Positions 22,501 to 32,657 of a stretch of DNA of 64,000 nt are shown here, one piece after another. The stretch's first letter is position 1; each line of letters opens with the position of its first letter. The stretch is from Sycon ciliatum (taxonomy: Eukaryota > Porifera > Calcarea > Leucosolenida > Sycettidae). The position numbers and the translations under genes are program-made. Location of the stretch: positions 15,844,347-15,908,346 of the forward strand of contig NC_088649.1 of the NCBI RefSeq assembly GCF_964019385.1, read 5' to 3'. The notes beneath the pieces were generated by a model that was not told where the DNA came from, did no database searches, and saw only the letters and a program-made list of their open reading frames with translations.

Positions 22501-22644
22501 ATTGATAAATGTCGCACTCAGAACAGCCGTGCACACACACCACACCACATACTCCGGCATACACTGGCTGTTGGTAACCACCCAGGAGAATGAAAGAAAA
22601 GTCAGGAAGAGTCCGAGAAAGAGAAGAAAGACGTGTGCGACCAT

Positions 22645-22711
22645 TATCGTCGGGAAGTGAACCCGCAACCTCTCGATTGGAAATCGACTGCACATACCAC
22701 TGCACCATATG
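22645..22711 (-). repeat. tRNA-like SINE head, tRNA-Gly(UCC)-like
   Basis: The minus strand reads ATGGTGCAGTGGTATG (A-box region), an anticodon-like hairpin with loop TTTCCAA, and GCGGGTTCACTTCCCG (T arm and B box). The loop would put UCC at the anticodon, as in tRNA-Gly. The T loop has a C in place of the usual G and the acceptor stem is poor, so it is a SINE or tRNA pseudogene rather than a working gene. It sits ~110 bp beyond the hAT-like element end. Confidence 0.55.
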
Positions 22712-22778
22712 GGACACATACACACACACACATGTACATTGACAGCCACACATACAATTGCTTTGCAATGTTCTCAGT

Positions 22779-23345
22779 TCATAGAAGAAACGGGACTGCG
22801 GCAGCACTGAAATGACGAGGAACAGAGATGGAGCGAATACTGCTTGGCAGGTTGTTCCAGCATAGCGCACCCTGGAAGGCGAATGTCCCCTTTCCAGAGT
22901 TGCTGCGGGCGGGTGGCAGGCAGAGACCCATGCTGGAGTCCAGGCACGTGGACCGGCCACAAGCTGGCAGTAAGAGAACCTGCTCAGGACTTGCTTGGCC
23001 GTAACGGCAGCGCCATGCAAGGAATGCCAGCTTCTGCTTGTACACTTCGGTTACCCGATACAGTGAGAGGCGCTCCAGTAGGTCATGTGCGGATGTCCAC
23101 GGCGGGCGTCCGAACACTACACAGGCACCACGGTTTTGCAGAACCTGTAGTCGATGACAGTGCCTGGCTGCCAGAGATGTCGAAAATGCATTTGATCCAT
23201 ATAGAAGATCAGGCATTATGATGGACTGGAAATAAGTTATCCGGCCCTGTGTGCTGAGGCAACGCCGCATCCTCCACAGGACTCCGATCTTTCGTGATAC
23301 ACGGTGTGCACAGCGGGTTACGTGGTCATCCCAAGACATGTTGCT
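22779..23345 (-). pseudogene. L2/CR1-like LINE, C-terminal part
   Basis: Reads MSWDDHVTRCAHRVSRKIGV, LLYGSNAF, LQVLQNRGACVVFG, LSLYRVTEVYKQKLAF and CWNNLPSSIRSI before the stop at 22779. This is the thumb and C-terminal domain of an L2/CR1-like LINE polyprotein, out of frame with the RT block upstream. Between the blocks (23346-23500) another frame carries LNASKSQVISISFF. Confidence 0.75.
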
Positions 23346-23485
23346 ATCAAATGTTACGCCAAGGTAAAATGAAAAAGGAAATGGAGATCACCTGGCTTTT
23401 AGAAGCATTCAGGATCAAGCCACGGTCGTTTAGCCAGTTAGCAATAGCTGAAGCTGACGCAGACAGAATTGCAGACACTTCAGAC

Positions 23486-25578
23486 TTAGTCGGTTTGCTG
23501 CAAAGACAAAGCTTGTCCTGCAACATAGGGTATTTCCCGAGTGTATATGTTGAACAAAATGGGGCCGAGCACAGATCCCTGTGGCACTCCGCAGGTGCAG
23601 AGAGTGATAGTGCTGCGTGATGGTCCGATACACACACGCTGGGTCCGTTCGGAGAGGTAAGAAATGAACCACCGCAGGGCTGTGGCCGTGACACCAACAT
23701 TGAAGAGGTCGAGAATTAGTTGGTGATGTCTAACTTTATCGAATGCTTTGGACATGTCCAGTAAGCAGACACCTGTGTACATTCGTTTGTCCCGGGCAGT
23801 ATGGATACGGTTGGTGATGAGAGCTAGTGCATCCTCACTGGAATGGCCGCTGCGAAATGCAAACTGAGTGGAGGGAAGTGACTCCGTGATGTTCATGACT
23901 GATACAAGTTCCTTCTGCACCAGCTTCTCTAAAAGCTTGGACAGGATTGGGAGAAGGGAAATGGGACGGAAGTGAGTGGGAACTGCTGGGTCACCAGCTT
24001 TATTTAGCGGTGATACGTGTGCAAGCTTGAAGGCAGAGGGTACTGTACCACGGGATAGTGAGGCATTGAAGAGAGCAGCAACAGACGGAGCAATGATATC
24101 AGCACAGCACTTCAGAAGTACTCCTGGGATGCTGTCACTGCCTGTGGCCTTGGCTGCATTGATGCCTCTCAGGAGACGATAAACAGAGTTGGTTCGGACA
24201 TACTGGAAAGCTGATAACGCTGTGGGGCGTGATGGACCCTGTGGCATGGTGAGCACAGGGGGTCTATCATTATCAGTCACAACTTTACTGAAGGCTGTGG
24301 CGACATCCTCCACATCACACGTTGGCTCAATACGTTGGCGAGTTCGAGATGTTACAGTGTTGATGATATGCCACAGTTTGCGTGGATTGCGACTATGTTC
24401 AGCACATTGGATTTGGAAATACTCATTGCGTTTCCTACGATAGGCATTTCTGGCAGCCGCACAGGCACGCCTGAATGCCGAGTAGAGATGGGTGCTGTCC
24501 TTCTTCTGAAGCCACTGGCGGTGTAGCCTTTTCTTGCGACACTGGAGTTGGTACAATTCCCTGTCAGACCACGGGGGATATGAGCTCGCCTTCCTGCTGG
24601 TGGATTTGAGAGGGGCATGTCTGTCAAGAGCACGCATGAATTTAGTGTGCCAAGTGCTCCACATCTCATCAGTGGAGGAAGTCGATTGGAACCAGCTCAG
24701 GTTGGCATTGGCAAGCTCATCCCGAAATTCTGGAAGGTTTATGGTGCGCATGTTGCGGGTTAAACTGGTTCCCCGGCGTTGCGAGGAGTGTTGATGCTTA
24801 GCGGACGGTAGCGCGAGGTCCAGTCTAGCATGTACGGCCGAGTGATCACTCAGAGTGCAGGTTACGACATTGCAGGAGACTGTAGCAGGGCTACTGGTGA
24901 GGATCAGGTCCAGTGTTGTGCCGACGGGACATCTTGGGGTTATTCGGGTTGGGACAGAAACTAAATTTCTCAAACCGAAAGAGTGAATTGCATCATTGAA
25001 ACGGTGGAGCTGAGGTGTTACAGCTGAGCTAACATTAATGTTAAAGTCACCAAGCAGGGTGACAGATGGTGATACCACTGCAGCCTGGTGAAGAGCCTGC
25101 TCAAATCTGTCCCAATAATGAATTGTTTCAGCAGGGGGGCGATACATACACGCAAAAAGGTGCCGCTGTTTGGAGTGGTGCAGACTGATCCACACGGCTT
25201 CAATACCGTCCACCTTCAAATCTGGTTGTACGGTGACAGGAAGTGTAGCCTTGTAATACAGGCACACACCTCCACCAGGACGGCCGGCTCGATCCAGCCT
25301 GACAAGGCTGTATCCAGATATTTCTATCTCATTGTTAGCTACTGTGTTGGTGAGCCAAGTCTCGGCCACACCGACAATGTCCCAGTCCATCGAATGCACC
25401 AGGTCCGACAGTTCATGTACTTTGTAGCGCAGACTACAAATGTTGAGGAATGCAATGGTCAAATCTTGCTCCGACGGTGCAAGCACTGTTCTTGTTACAG
25501 TGGGTTGGAATGGTGTAGCGTTCGGATTGAGAGGAACTAGAGCTTGAGGAGCAGAGGTTGTCGAAATATGGTACTGTT
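23486..25578 (-). pseudogene. L2/CR1-like LINE ORF2, endonuclease and RT, catalytic box deleted
   Basis: The open frame begins after a TGA near 25578; the first residues of the endonuclease (LNICSLRYKV) come without an upstream ATG. Endonuclease landmarks follow: VAETWL, LLGDFNINV, TTLDLILT and SDHSAV. RT landmarks: AKATGSDSIPGVLLK, FRPISLLPILSKLLEKLVQK, FAFRSGHSSEDAL, DMSKAFDKVRHHQL and GVPQGSVLGPILFNIYT. The next block should hold the catalytic YADD/FADD, but the text goes GQALSLQQTD-stop, and the matching downstream frame resumes at CLCSKPTKSEV. A ~20-bp deletion between two GTCTTTGCAG-like repeats explains this. ORF1 remains lie just upstream. Confidence 0.85.
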
Positions 25579-25584
25579 TTCAAG

Positions 25585-25985
25585 TTAGCACTCAAATGTT
25601 ATTCCGTTGATTGTGCCCTGTGCGCCACTATTATCCGTATCCTCAGCACCTGAAACTTCATCACTTTTAGCTGCAGTGGAGAAAGCATTGCCGAGTTTGT
25701 CAGCCCGAGGAGTTGCTGAGAATGTATGCTTCCCTGACGCCATGGTGAATCCATCTTTGTCAGTGTCAGGTGACTGATGAGGTGCCTTCCCTCTGCCACT
25801 GAAAGATCTGTTGCCCTCCTGCATTGGCGTCCTGGTCTCACTGCGTTCCTGATACAGTGTCTGTGAAAGCATGTCAGTGGTTTGACATGTTTGCACTCCG
25901 CCCTGAACTGCAGACTGTCCAGCAGCTCCATCTGTACACAGGGCCGTAGCAGGCGGTCCGGCAGCTGCCGGACCAATATTCGGCC
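25585..25985 (-). pseudogene. LINE ORF1, 3' part
   Basis: The frame starting near 25980 reads GPAAAGPPATALCTDGAAGQ, then SPDTDKDGFTMASGKHTF, and ends GITFEC at 25585. It resembles the last third of the zinc-knuckle ORF1 at 18150-18941. It lies ~7 bases from the start of the ORF2 open frame, but in a different phase. The 5' portion with the zinc knuckle is missing: the sequence is cut at an A23 tract, so the element is 5'-truncated or interrupted there. Confidence 0.6.
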
Positions 25986-26008
25986 AAAAAAAAAAAAAAA
26001 AAAAAAAC
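25986..26008. repeat. A23 homopolymer
   Basis: Uninterrupted A run at the point where LINE ORF1 similarity ends. Confidence 0.95.
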
Positions 26009-26493
26009 GGAACCTCACAGATGTGAGCAGCTCAGGATGTCCACCCGGTACCATTGATGAGGATGTGTGCTATAAGTAGCATAGAGGTAGTATATAGTAG
26101 TGCCGGTAGTAGACCTACAAGTACATGTCATCAGGAGAATGACCCTGCTGAAGGTCATGGGGACAGTCATGCCTGTGAATGTTCCTACTCTGTACTTCCT
26201 GAAATGATTGTATTGATTCTTTTCTTCCTCCAATTCTTTCTAGATAGAGTTTGCACCAAAGATTTTCAGTTGCAATATCCTTTCTCCTCCTCCAAAGGTC
26301 CATTCTGGTTCTTTTATCACATGCATTTAAATGCGGTTGCTATGCCTTCATAGGCTTCAACAAGTTCTGTTTGGACGGACACAACATGCTGATGCCCTTT
26401 TTCCTGACTCATGCCGAACGTCCTTCTTCCTTTTCTCGCCCTATGTCACTCTGCATGGTCACGATTACATGCATGTACATGTACATGTACAAT

Positions 26494-26522
26494 CAAGAGT
26501 ACACGGGGGTTATGTACTCTTG
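26494..26522. mobile_element. 29-bp relic of the CAAGAGT-ended MITE family
   Basis: Starts CAAGAGTACA and ends GGGGGTTATGTACTCTTG, the two termini of the elements at 31379 and 41220 with nothing between. Flanks GTACAAT (26487-26493) and ATACAAT (26523-26529) match at 6 of 7 positions. Confidence 0.6.
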
Positions 26523-26595
26523 ATACAATGTATGTACTTCCAAGTACAATCATGTACTTTTGTACATGTACCGGCATATGTATGAGTATGGGCTC

Positions 26596-26614
26596 GGGGG
26601 GGGGGGGGGGGGGG
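26596..26614. repeat. G19 homopolymer
   Basis: Uninterrupted run of 19 G; could form a quadruplex. Confidence 0.95.
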
Positions 26615-27699
26615 AGCATCGAAGTCGGATCTTGCCGGACCAACCAAAATGGGGCTGCTACGGACTTGAGTACAACATTTACAAATACAGTGCCAGTCGT
26701 GAACGTGAACTCGCACTTTATGCATGACCTGATCCACTACGTACGAGTTAAGTGCATAGACCAGTGTACAAACTTTCGTAACTTCGTCAAACATAAACGC
26801 ATCGTTACAATCAATACACCGTTGGAAAGATCTTGATCTCACCTGTCCGGGGATATAAAGTTCTTTGCAATAGGATAAGAATTCATTGAGCGGCGACAAG
26901 ATGAACACGGAAATCACGGCCCAGAGTGAACGGGACTTTTTTGTTCATTACTTCTTTTTGTTGAAGAGCGTGCCAGGGGATTTCCCTTTGGCATGGCGCA
27001 TGCGTGATGGACATCAAATGAAGCGCTTGGATCTGAGCTTTGCAGCGCAGTTTGAATTGTGAAAATCTGTTGAATTTGGGCAAGAAGCCGAACAAGAATG
27101 TGAAATTGAGTTGTTGTGCCGTTCCGAGGCACGGTGGAGTAATTTGGAGAGGACGTGGAAGTGGCCCTGATGTGTCTATGGAGCTGAGAGCTGCCAGGAT
27201 GGATTCGCTTGGTCCTGATCTTTCCAACGAGCCCAGGACGATGAAAATCCATCAAGGTGGAGTAAAATGAGAATATATTTCGTTCGGAGCTGTGAGTGCA
27301 TACTCCACCAAGAGAGTCAGTGCGCTGGAAAGCCAGTGGATTGGAGAAAAGGGGCTCAACATGCAAAGGGTTAACCCATGCGCTTACCCAATCAGTCCAC
27401 CAAGACCAACACCTCAACTTAACCCCAACGCCACGCCCTTCAATCCCAACTTCATTCCCAGCACACCTCCAGCCAAGTGCCAGGAGCTTCGAACCATATT
27501 CTTAACCCTAGAACTACCAAAATTTCAACTACCCTAGATGTACCGGAGGCATCATATGACTCCACTGGACTTAAACATACCTGCTTGGAATTATTTTCGG
27601 GGATATGTGCAGAAACAGAAGTCCTTGGGGTAAAAAGTACCTTTTAAAAGGAAGAACCAATGACAGGTGCACTATCTTGGAGACAAGCAGCTGGCATTG
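26615..27699. other. No gene recognised
   Basis: Short unrecognised ORFs only. A 13-mer-rich CCAAC stretch at 27400-27470 is compositional. Confidence 0.4.
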
Positions 27700-28075
27700 C
27701 GCGCAGCGAAAGGGCGACCTCTCGTCAGTTTACGGAAAAATGAAAGAGCATTTGCTTGCCATGCTCATCCTGCAAACAGAACTACGACAAAAATGCCTTT
27801 TTACGGTACATGCACAACATGACTTACAGGGTTTGTAATTTGGTTGTGGCGTTGAACAGCCCAGCAGGTAGGTGAACAAGTTGATTTTGGTACAAATCTC
27901 TGGGACAACAAAGTAGAATTTTGATAGGATGTATATCACTTCCTGGAAGAATATCTTATTACTCTATTTTGTCATACTAGTTTGTAGGTCGAGTGTGTGG
28001 GTTACAGTGAGGGCTTTTACCCACCCGCCTGTGTAGATTCACACCAAGTTTGAGCTAAGAAGTCTGAAGAAAATG
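27700..28075 (+). repeat. Repeat R1 copy d, tail only
   Basis: Shares CATGACTTACAGGGTTTGTA, ACAGCCCAGCAGGTAGGTGA and the ACCCGCCTGTGTAGATTCAC stretch with copy b. The RT-linker part is absent. Confidence 0.6.
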
Positions 28076-28140
28076 TTGAACGCTGAATTCGCCGGGAATG
28101 GATGTGTTAGTGCCTCTACAGCGTGCAAAGTAAATATACA

Positions 28141-28602
28141 TCTATGGAGGTGCACGGCTGGATGTGGCTGCCATTGGAGTCTGGTAGGTTTGAGCAAACA
28201 TTCTTCGATGCTCGGGTGTATAACCCGTATGCTCGTTCAAACCGAAACCCTGCCTCCCTGGTGTCCGTCTATGCCAGACACGAGAAGGAGAAGTGTCGCA
28301 GCTACGAAGCACGAGATTTGCACATCGATCATGCGTCATTTGTCCCCATCGTCCTCAGTTGCACTGGCGGGCAAAGCCAAGCAGCGAAGGCTCTCTACCG
28401 CAGGGTTGCGTCCATGGTATCGGAGAAGATAGGAGAGTCTTTCTCGTCGGTGATTGCCTTTCTTCGAGTGAGGTTGGGCTTTGCCCTCGTCCGAGCAGCT
28501 GCCGCTGCCATTCGTGGTCATCGACGTCCAGCCTCTTCCTCTGCCGTTGATCAGAACCGGTCAGCAGCGTTGGCTGTTGCGCAGTGTGGCTTGGCGTTGT
28601 GA
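28141..28602 (+). pseudogene. C-terminal domain of a retrotransposon RT, possibly restriction-like nuclease
   Basis: After a frame break near 28185 (ARLDVAAIGVW in one frame), the DNA reads GRFEQTFFDARVYNPYARSN, YARHEKEKCRSYEARDL, SFVPIVLSCTGGQSQAAKAL, RRVASMVSEKIGESF and FLRVRLGFALVRAAAAAIRG, then a stop. From memory this pattern recurs at the C-terminus of long RT polyproteins in aquatic animals, and the FDARV...E..R...F.PIV.S..GG order is compatible with a PD-(D/E)XK-type nuclease. Neither clade nor nuclease activity can be confirmed here. No RT lies directly upstream. Confidence 0.5.
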
Positions 28603-28675
28603 GAACTAACTACTTGCACTGTATCCCCATTGTACTTGCACTTCCTGTCAAATATCCGTCTTTTCTTTTTCTCTA

Positions 28676-28750
28676 TTTGTTTTCTTTACCAGGCGTGGGC
28701 AATTCCCTGGACTATCAAAATGGGTGCCTTATTATTTTATCTGTTTCTGG
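28676..28750. repeat. Dispersed repeat ACCAGGCGTGGGC
   Basis: The sequence CTTTACCAGGCGTGGGC...TATCAAAATGGGTGCCTTA recurs at 50531-50596 and its first half at 48015-48040. Probably a SINE or MITE portion. Confidence 0.5.
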
Positions 28751-28924
28751 TATAATGACAGTCCATTGCAGATTACAATTTTTTTTACATCTATGCTGTG
28801 ATAGGTGATTTCAAGTAGTGCTTTGAGCCGAATTCTGACTTTGGCGCTCATAATATGGCCGAATTTGGACATTCTCTCAGCCGATAGAAAAGCCGATTAG
28901 GCGAAAAATCGGGTCGATTTGGGA

Positions 28925-29330
28925 AATGCCTAGCTGGTGCTCATGGCCAATGACACTACCATGCTCGCTGCGAGTTCTGGGGCTGGTCAAGGGGATATTG
29001 CGTTGTGGCAAACAGAGAGCAGATGCGGAGGACCAGGCAAGAAGTGCAGCTGGTACGGGTAGGCAAGCGAGGCAACAGTACAGCGGATGGCCAGCCTGGT
29101 TAGGTGTCCACCAGGACCGAAAGCATCCAGTGCGCAGGACTGAACATTGTTCAGACGCTGAAGGTGACTCTGCACAGCTTCCATCCACACAAGAGGCGCA
29201 TACTCCATGACTGGTCGTACAAAAGCCTTATATACGGTCCACCTGCCGGCGCAGGTGAGGATGCGGGCGGCTCTGTTTAGGACACCAAGCCGTTGGCGTG
29301 CACGGGTGGCTGCGGAGCGTAGGTAGTTTG
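28925..29330 (-). pseudogene. LINE RT C-terminal fragment
   Basis: The minus strand reads LGVLNRAARILTCAGRWTVY then KAFVRPVMEYAPLVWMEAVQ and LQRLNNVQSCALDAFG, the C-terminal region after the RT palm in CR1/Jockey-like LINEs. Only ~130 residues remain; frames are broken at both ends. Confidence 0.65.
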
Positions 29331-29347
29331 TAAATTTTATTATTTAA

Positions 29348-30348
29348 GGGGTCAGCCTACCCCTAAATTCCATATGGCATTCAATTGACCGTAACTTTGG
29401 CATCTCTCCATGGATTTGAGTGAAAGTTTGACCACACACTTCTTCCACTATGCTGGCTCTCTGGACATGATTTAAAAATTCTTGAGCCTCGCTGACAGGC
29501 TTTCCAGGCCGGAAAACTCGAAATTCCAGCATAGTGCCTCGGTGTGCGCGACACCCAGGAGCCAAAAGAATGCATTTACAATTTGTTCACATTTTCGTGC
29601 CCATTCTGTCCGTGCGTGGGATCCAAACCTAAAACAAGTTCACAAGCAGCCATGGGTGGTGGGGTAGGGCCCCTCAAAGTGGCCCTGGAATCTGTCACAA
29701 CGGAACGAGTTTGCGTTCTCTCACAGACTCCCACAGACCCAAGTCAATTTTTGATTTTTTTTAGGTTTAGCACGTGCTACGAGGTCGTACTTTTGATACA
29801 ACATCCAGTGCTGGGACGTCCACAGCAAGCCATTTCCACAGCGCTGCACACCAAATCCAGGATACCCTCAAAAATTGGCAAAGACTACCACTCGCGTTAC
29901 ACTACTGCCTGGTACTGAATCCTACCTGACTTCTTGACACGACTCAAACTTGTCAAAGTCACTGAATCAACGTCAACCACAATATTCAAGCCACATATCT
30001 GCAACGTCACGAGGGTGCTGGCAAAGGTCCTGCTGCACGTGCAGCCCAATACGTGGCTAAAAAACGTGATTTTTGGACTTGGAGCAAAATTCTGCACACT
30101 TTCGCGTGTTTCCATGATAGGACAAGTTCCACACGGTCTGCTCATATTCAAATACAGTGTTGCCAAAAAAATATATATATTTTTCCTTGCAAGGGAACAT
30201 TTTTTCGGCCATAACTCTTGAACGTCTGGTCAGATCGAGACAAAATTTTCATAGATTTTGCAGCTATTCATGCTCTTTCAACTGACGTAGCACTCGATAT
30301 GAATTTACAAATTCGATTTTTCACCGAATTTTCGGGTGGTCTGCCACC
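29348..30348. mobile_element. TTAA-flanked 1.0-kb element
   Basis: TTAA at 29344-29347 and 30349-30352 flank ends that are imperfect inverted repeats (GGGGTCAGCCTACCCCTAAA and its counterpart TTCGGGTGGTCTGCCACC). No ORF of known type. piggyBac or Kolobok type by target site. Confidence 0.6.
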
Positions 30349-30508
30349 TTAAAATTAATGATCTCCCAAAGGCATAGCCTATCTGGGGGATCAGGTGATC
30401 GCTAAAGGTCAACTGGGTGTCCATCTTCACAACAAGGAGGGTGATGCTGGTTGTCTCGTGTACCAGTGTGCCACCAAACAGGAGTGCATGGAGATCTAAG
30501 CCGGCGCG

Positions 30509-30634
30509 TCAGAGGGTGACTGTCATGGCCTGGGATTTGGTCGGGTCAAAAATCACTTTCCATGTATGGCCTCTGAGGGTGGCTGTCATGGCCTTGGATA
30601 TGGTCGGTTGAAAAATAACTTTCCTTGTTTGGCC
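30509..30634. repeat. Tandem repeat, two 63-bp units
   Basis: GGGTGACTGTCATGGCC...ATGTATGGCC is followed directly by a diverged second unit starting at 30572. It lies downstream of the gag fragment on the minus strand. Confidence 0.8.
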
Positions 30635-30639
30635 CCACT

Positions 30640-31068
30640 GGTGCAGTCTGTCAATGCCCAGCCTGCTGCAGCCAATACAGTTCCTTTTCACAGTGCTACC
30701 CGACAGAGCGATACGCAATCGCAGCAGCCATTCGTTTTCCTCAAACTCATTCTTGACACAGATGTCCTCGAACAGGTGGAGATAACGCTCCAGTGGCTGC
30801 CTTCCGTCGTATGTCGATACTTTCATTAAAGGCCCACGCCCACCGCTGTGACAGGGAGCCTCCGCTGTACCTCCCATCAACCTCACACGCGCAGCGTCAC
30901 CCATTCCATCAACTTATCGCCTTCAAATACATACCGAATTCCGTTGGCGAAAAGTTGGCTTCCAAATAACCTAGTTCCTGTTCCATGCTCGCTTCGTATC
31001 CTGGAGTGGTCTCCAAATGTTGTGAACCCTCTGTGATTCTCTAAATTGTCAGGATCGAACGACCACAC
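30640..31068 (-). pseudogene. Ty3/gypsy gag fragment
   Basis: The minus-strand frame from 30904 reads KVSTYDGRQPLERYLHLFED then FEENEWLLRLRIALSGSTV, matching the start of the retrotransposon gag (capsid) domain: P-x-YDG, a helix, then a W-x-x-x-LR-x-x-L-x-G motif. Capsid proteins of this kind package element RNA. The frame degenerates near 30640. An open stretch at 31068-30883 precedes it. No protease or RT follows. Confidence 0.55.
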
Positions 31069-31284
31069 TGCACGAGGACAACTATTAACTCTTGAGAGTA
31101 TATTTCACTTCGATCAACAGCAACTAACGCTAAAACCACCAGGTAGTTATAGCGTGAAAATGACAGCAAACCCATACAACATACAAATATAGCGCACACA
31201 GCAAATCACACATAGCGCATGTAGCGTATACCACGTCGTACACATCAGCGGTACGGCGGAGTCAAGATACAACTGCATTGAAAC

Positions 31285-31962
31285 GAACACAATGCCACAA
31301 GCGAGAAGGCATGTCACACTTGAGAAATTGTGGTTTCATAATAAGAGTTTCCATGACTTTTGAGATTATGCACAGCAACAAGAGTACATAACCCCCAAGA
31401 GTGTGCAACTGCCTGCACAACCACTATGCTGTGCTGCGACGGCAGAACTTCACATCACGTGACATGGTTCAAAAGGTTATGCTGGCAAACAGTGCAAAGT
31501 GACGACAAGAGAGTTGTACCCAAAGCTGGGCTGCGTACAACCCTGTATCTATCATGCACAGAGTGCAAATATTGTGTACGGGTTCATCACGTGATGTGAA
31601 GTTCTGCCGTCACAGACCCCATAGCTGGAATTGCACACTCTTGGGGGTTATATACTCTTGACAGCAAGGGTACGGGCCTGTAATTCTTAAGGCTTGAGCG
31701 GGAAGATTGCTTGTGGATATAAACCATGTTGGCCGTCTTCCACATCCTAGGTCGGACTCCAGACCGGAAGCACTGATCTCTGTCTCCAGTCTGCCTGTAC
31801 AATGTCCTTCATTACTTTTAAAATTGCTTGTCCACCCAGCTTCGCAAAATCCCTTCTGGCACTCTCTTCAAATCCCAGATATCCCTGCTGTTGCAGAACT
31901 CTGTATGCTCGTGTAGCGACCACCCTGCCCATACACGTAGTCACTAATCTCTGCTCACCCAA
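31285..31962 (-). pseudogene. LINE RT fragment split by a MITE
   Basis: Upstream of the MITE the minus strand reads GVRPRMWKTANMVYIHKQSS then SLKNYRPVPLL; beyond the MITE (31378 downward) it resumes LLCIISKVMETLIMKPQFLK. With the MITE and one 7-bp duplication removed, the motif is continuous, so insertion split a standard RT block. The rest of the LINE is missing. Confidence 0.7.
31379..31660. mobile_element. Long-TIR MITE with 7-bp target duplication, copy A
   Basis: Ends CAAGAGTACATAACCCCC and GGGGGTTATATACTCTTG are inverted for ~31 bp, and the inversion continues inward (CGGCAGAACTTCACATCACG against CGTGATGTGAAGTTCTGCCG), leaving a ~120-bp core. ACAGCAA flanks it at 31372-31378 and 31661-31667. 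It interrupts an RT gene, which validates the edges. No coding capacity. Confidence 0.85.
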
Positions 31963-32152
31963 TTTTTCATCACTCTTCCTCCTCTCTCACACCATTATCG
32001 CTTATTGGCCAATGGGTACCGTGAGAATAAAGTTTTGACAACAACCACGTTATGAATTTGCAGTTGAAAGCCCTATTTGAATAAGGTGACGAGCTGTCTT
32101 TGATGATGCTGTGCGGTCCATGTACCCCATCTTTATCATAGCTACGGGAATA

Positions 32153-32657
32153 AGGCTGCGTTTACACAAAGACAAAATGAAACGAAACGAAACGCAACGA
32201 AAACGGGCTGGCCTCCAATCGTTTTCAAATCTTTTACACGAGAACGGAAAATCGTTTTGAACCGTTTACACTAAAACGGAAAACGGGCGATCAGGCTAGA
32301 AGTTAGCACGTGCTGGTTTGGCGCAAGGGCGGGAAGTAACACGTTAGTTGGAGTTGGTACGTGCTGGTGGTCGCAAGGAATGGGTGTTTCCCGCTAGTTA
32401 TATTCTGGCAAAGAATGGTTTCCATGACCACGCTCCGTTTCCAATCGTTTTCACTGTTTTCACCGTTTACACGAGAATGAAAACGTTTTGAAAACTTTTC
32501 AAAACACTTTGAAGTGCTTTTCCATTTCGTTCCGTTTAGGTATCGTTTTCGGTCGTTGTCGTGTAAACGATAGTAGTAAACGCAACGATATCATTCCGGT
32601 TGGCGTATTTCGTTGTCGTGTAAACGCAAATCGTTTTCAATCGTGTAAACGCAGCCT
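32153..32657. mobile_element. TA-flanked MITE, AGGCTGCGTTTACAC ends
   Basis: AGGCTGCGTTTACAC at the left and GTGTAAACGCAGCCT at the right, flanked by TA (32151-32152, 32658-32659). The interior has repeated ACGAAAACG/CGTTTTCAAT motifs in both orientations. Non-coding. Confidence 0.75.

Larger units (their letters stand above)
19918..22531. mobile_element. hAT-like element, copy 1
   Basis: CACGGCTGTT at 19918-19927 and AACAGCCGTG at 22522-22531 are inverted, and CACACACA flanks both sides (19910-19917, 22532-22539), an 8-bp duplication as made by hAT transposases; the low complexity of that 8-mer is a caveat. The whole ~2.6 kb recurs at 32961-36543 with high identity, whose right end reads AACGGCCCTG, i.e. 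CAGGGCCGTT inverted, close to hAT termini. No hAT transposase is recognised. Several open stretches on the minus strand are described separately. Confidence 0.75.

Noticed and set aside
24189-25540. Plus-strand ORFs of up to 150 codons opposite the LINE
   Set aside because: Antisense shadows of the LINE ORF2.
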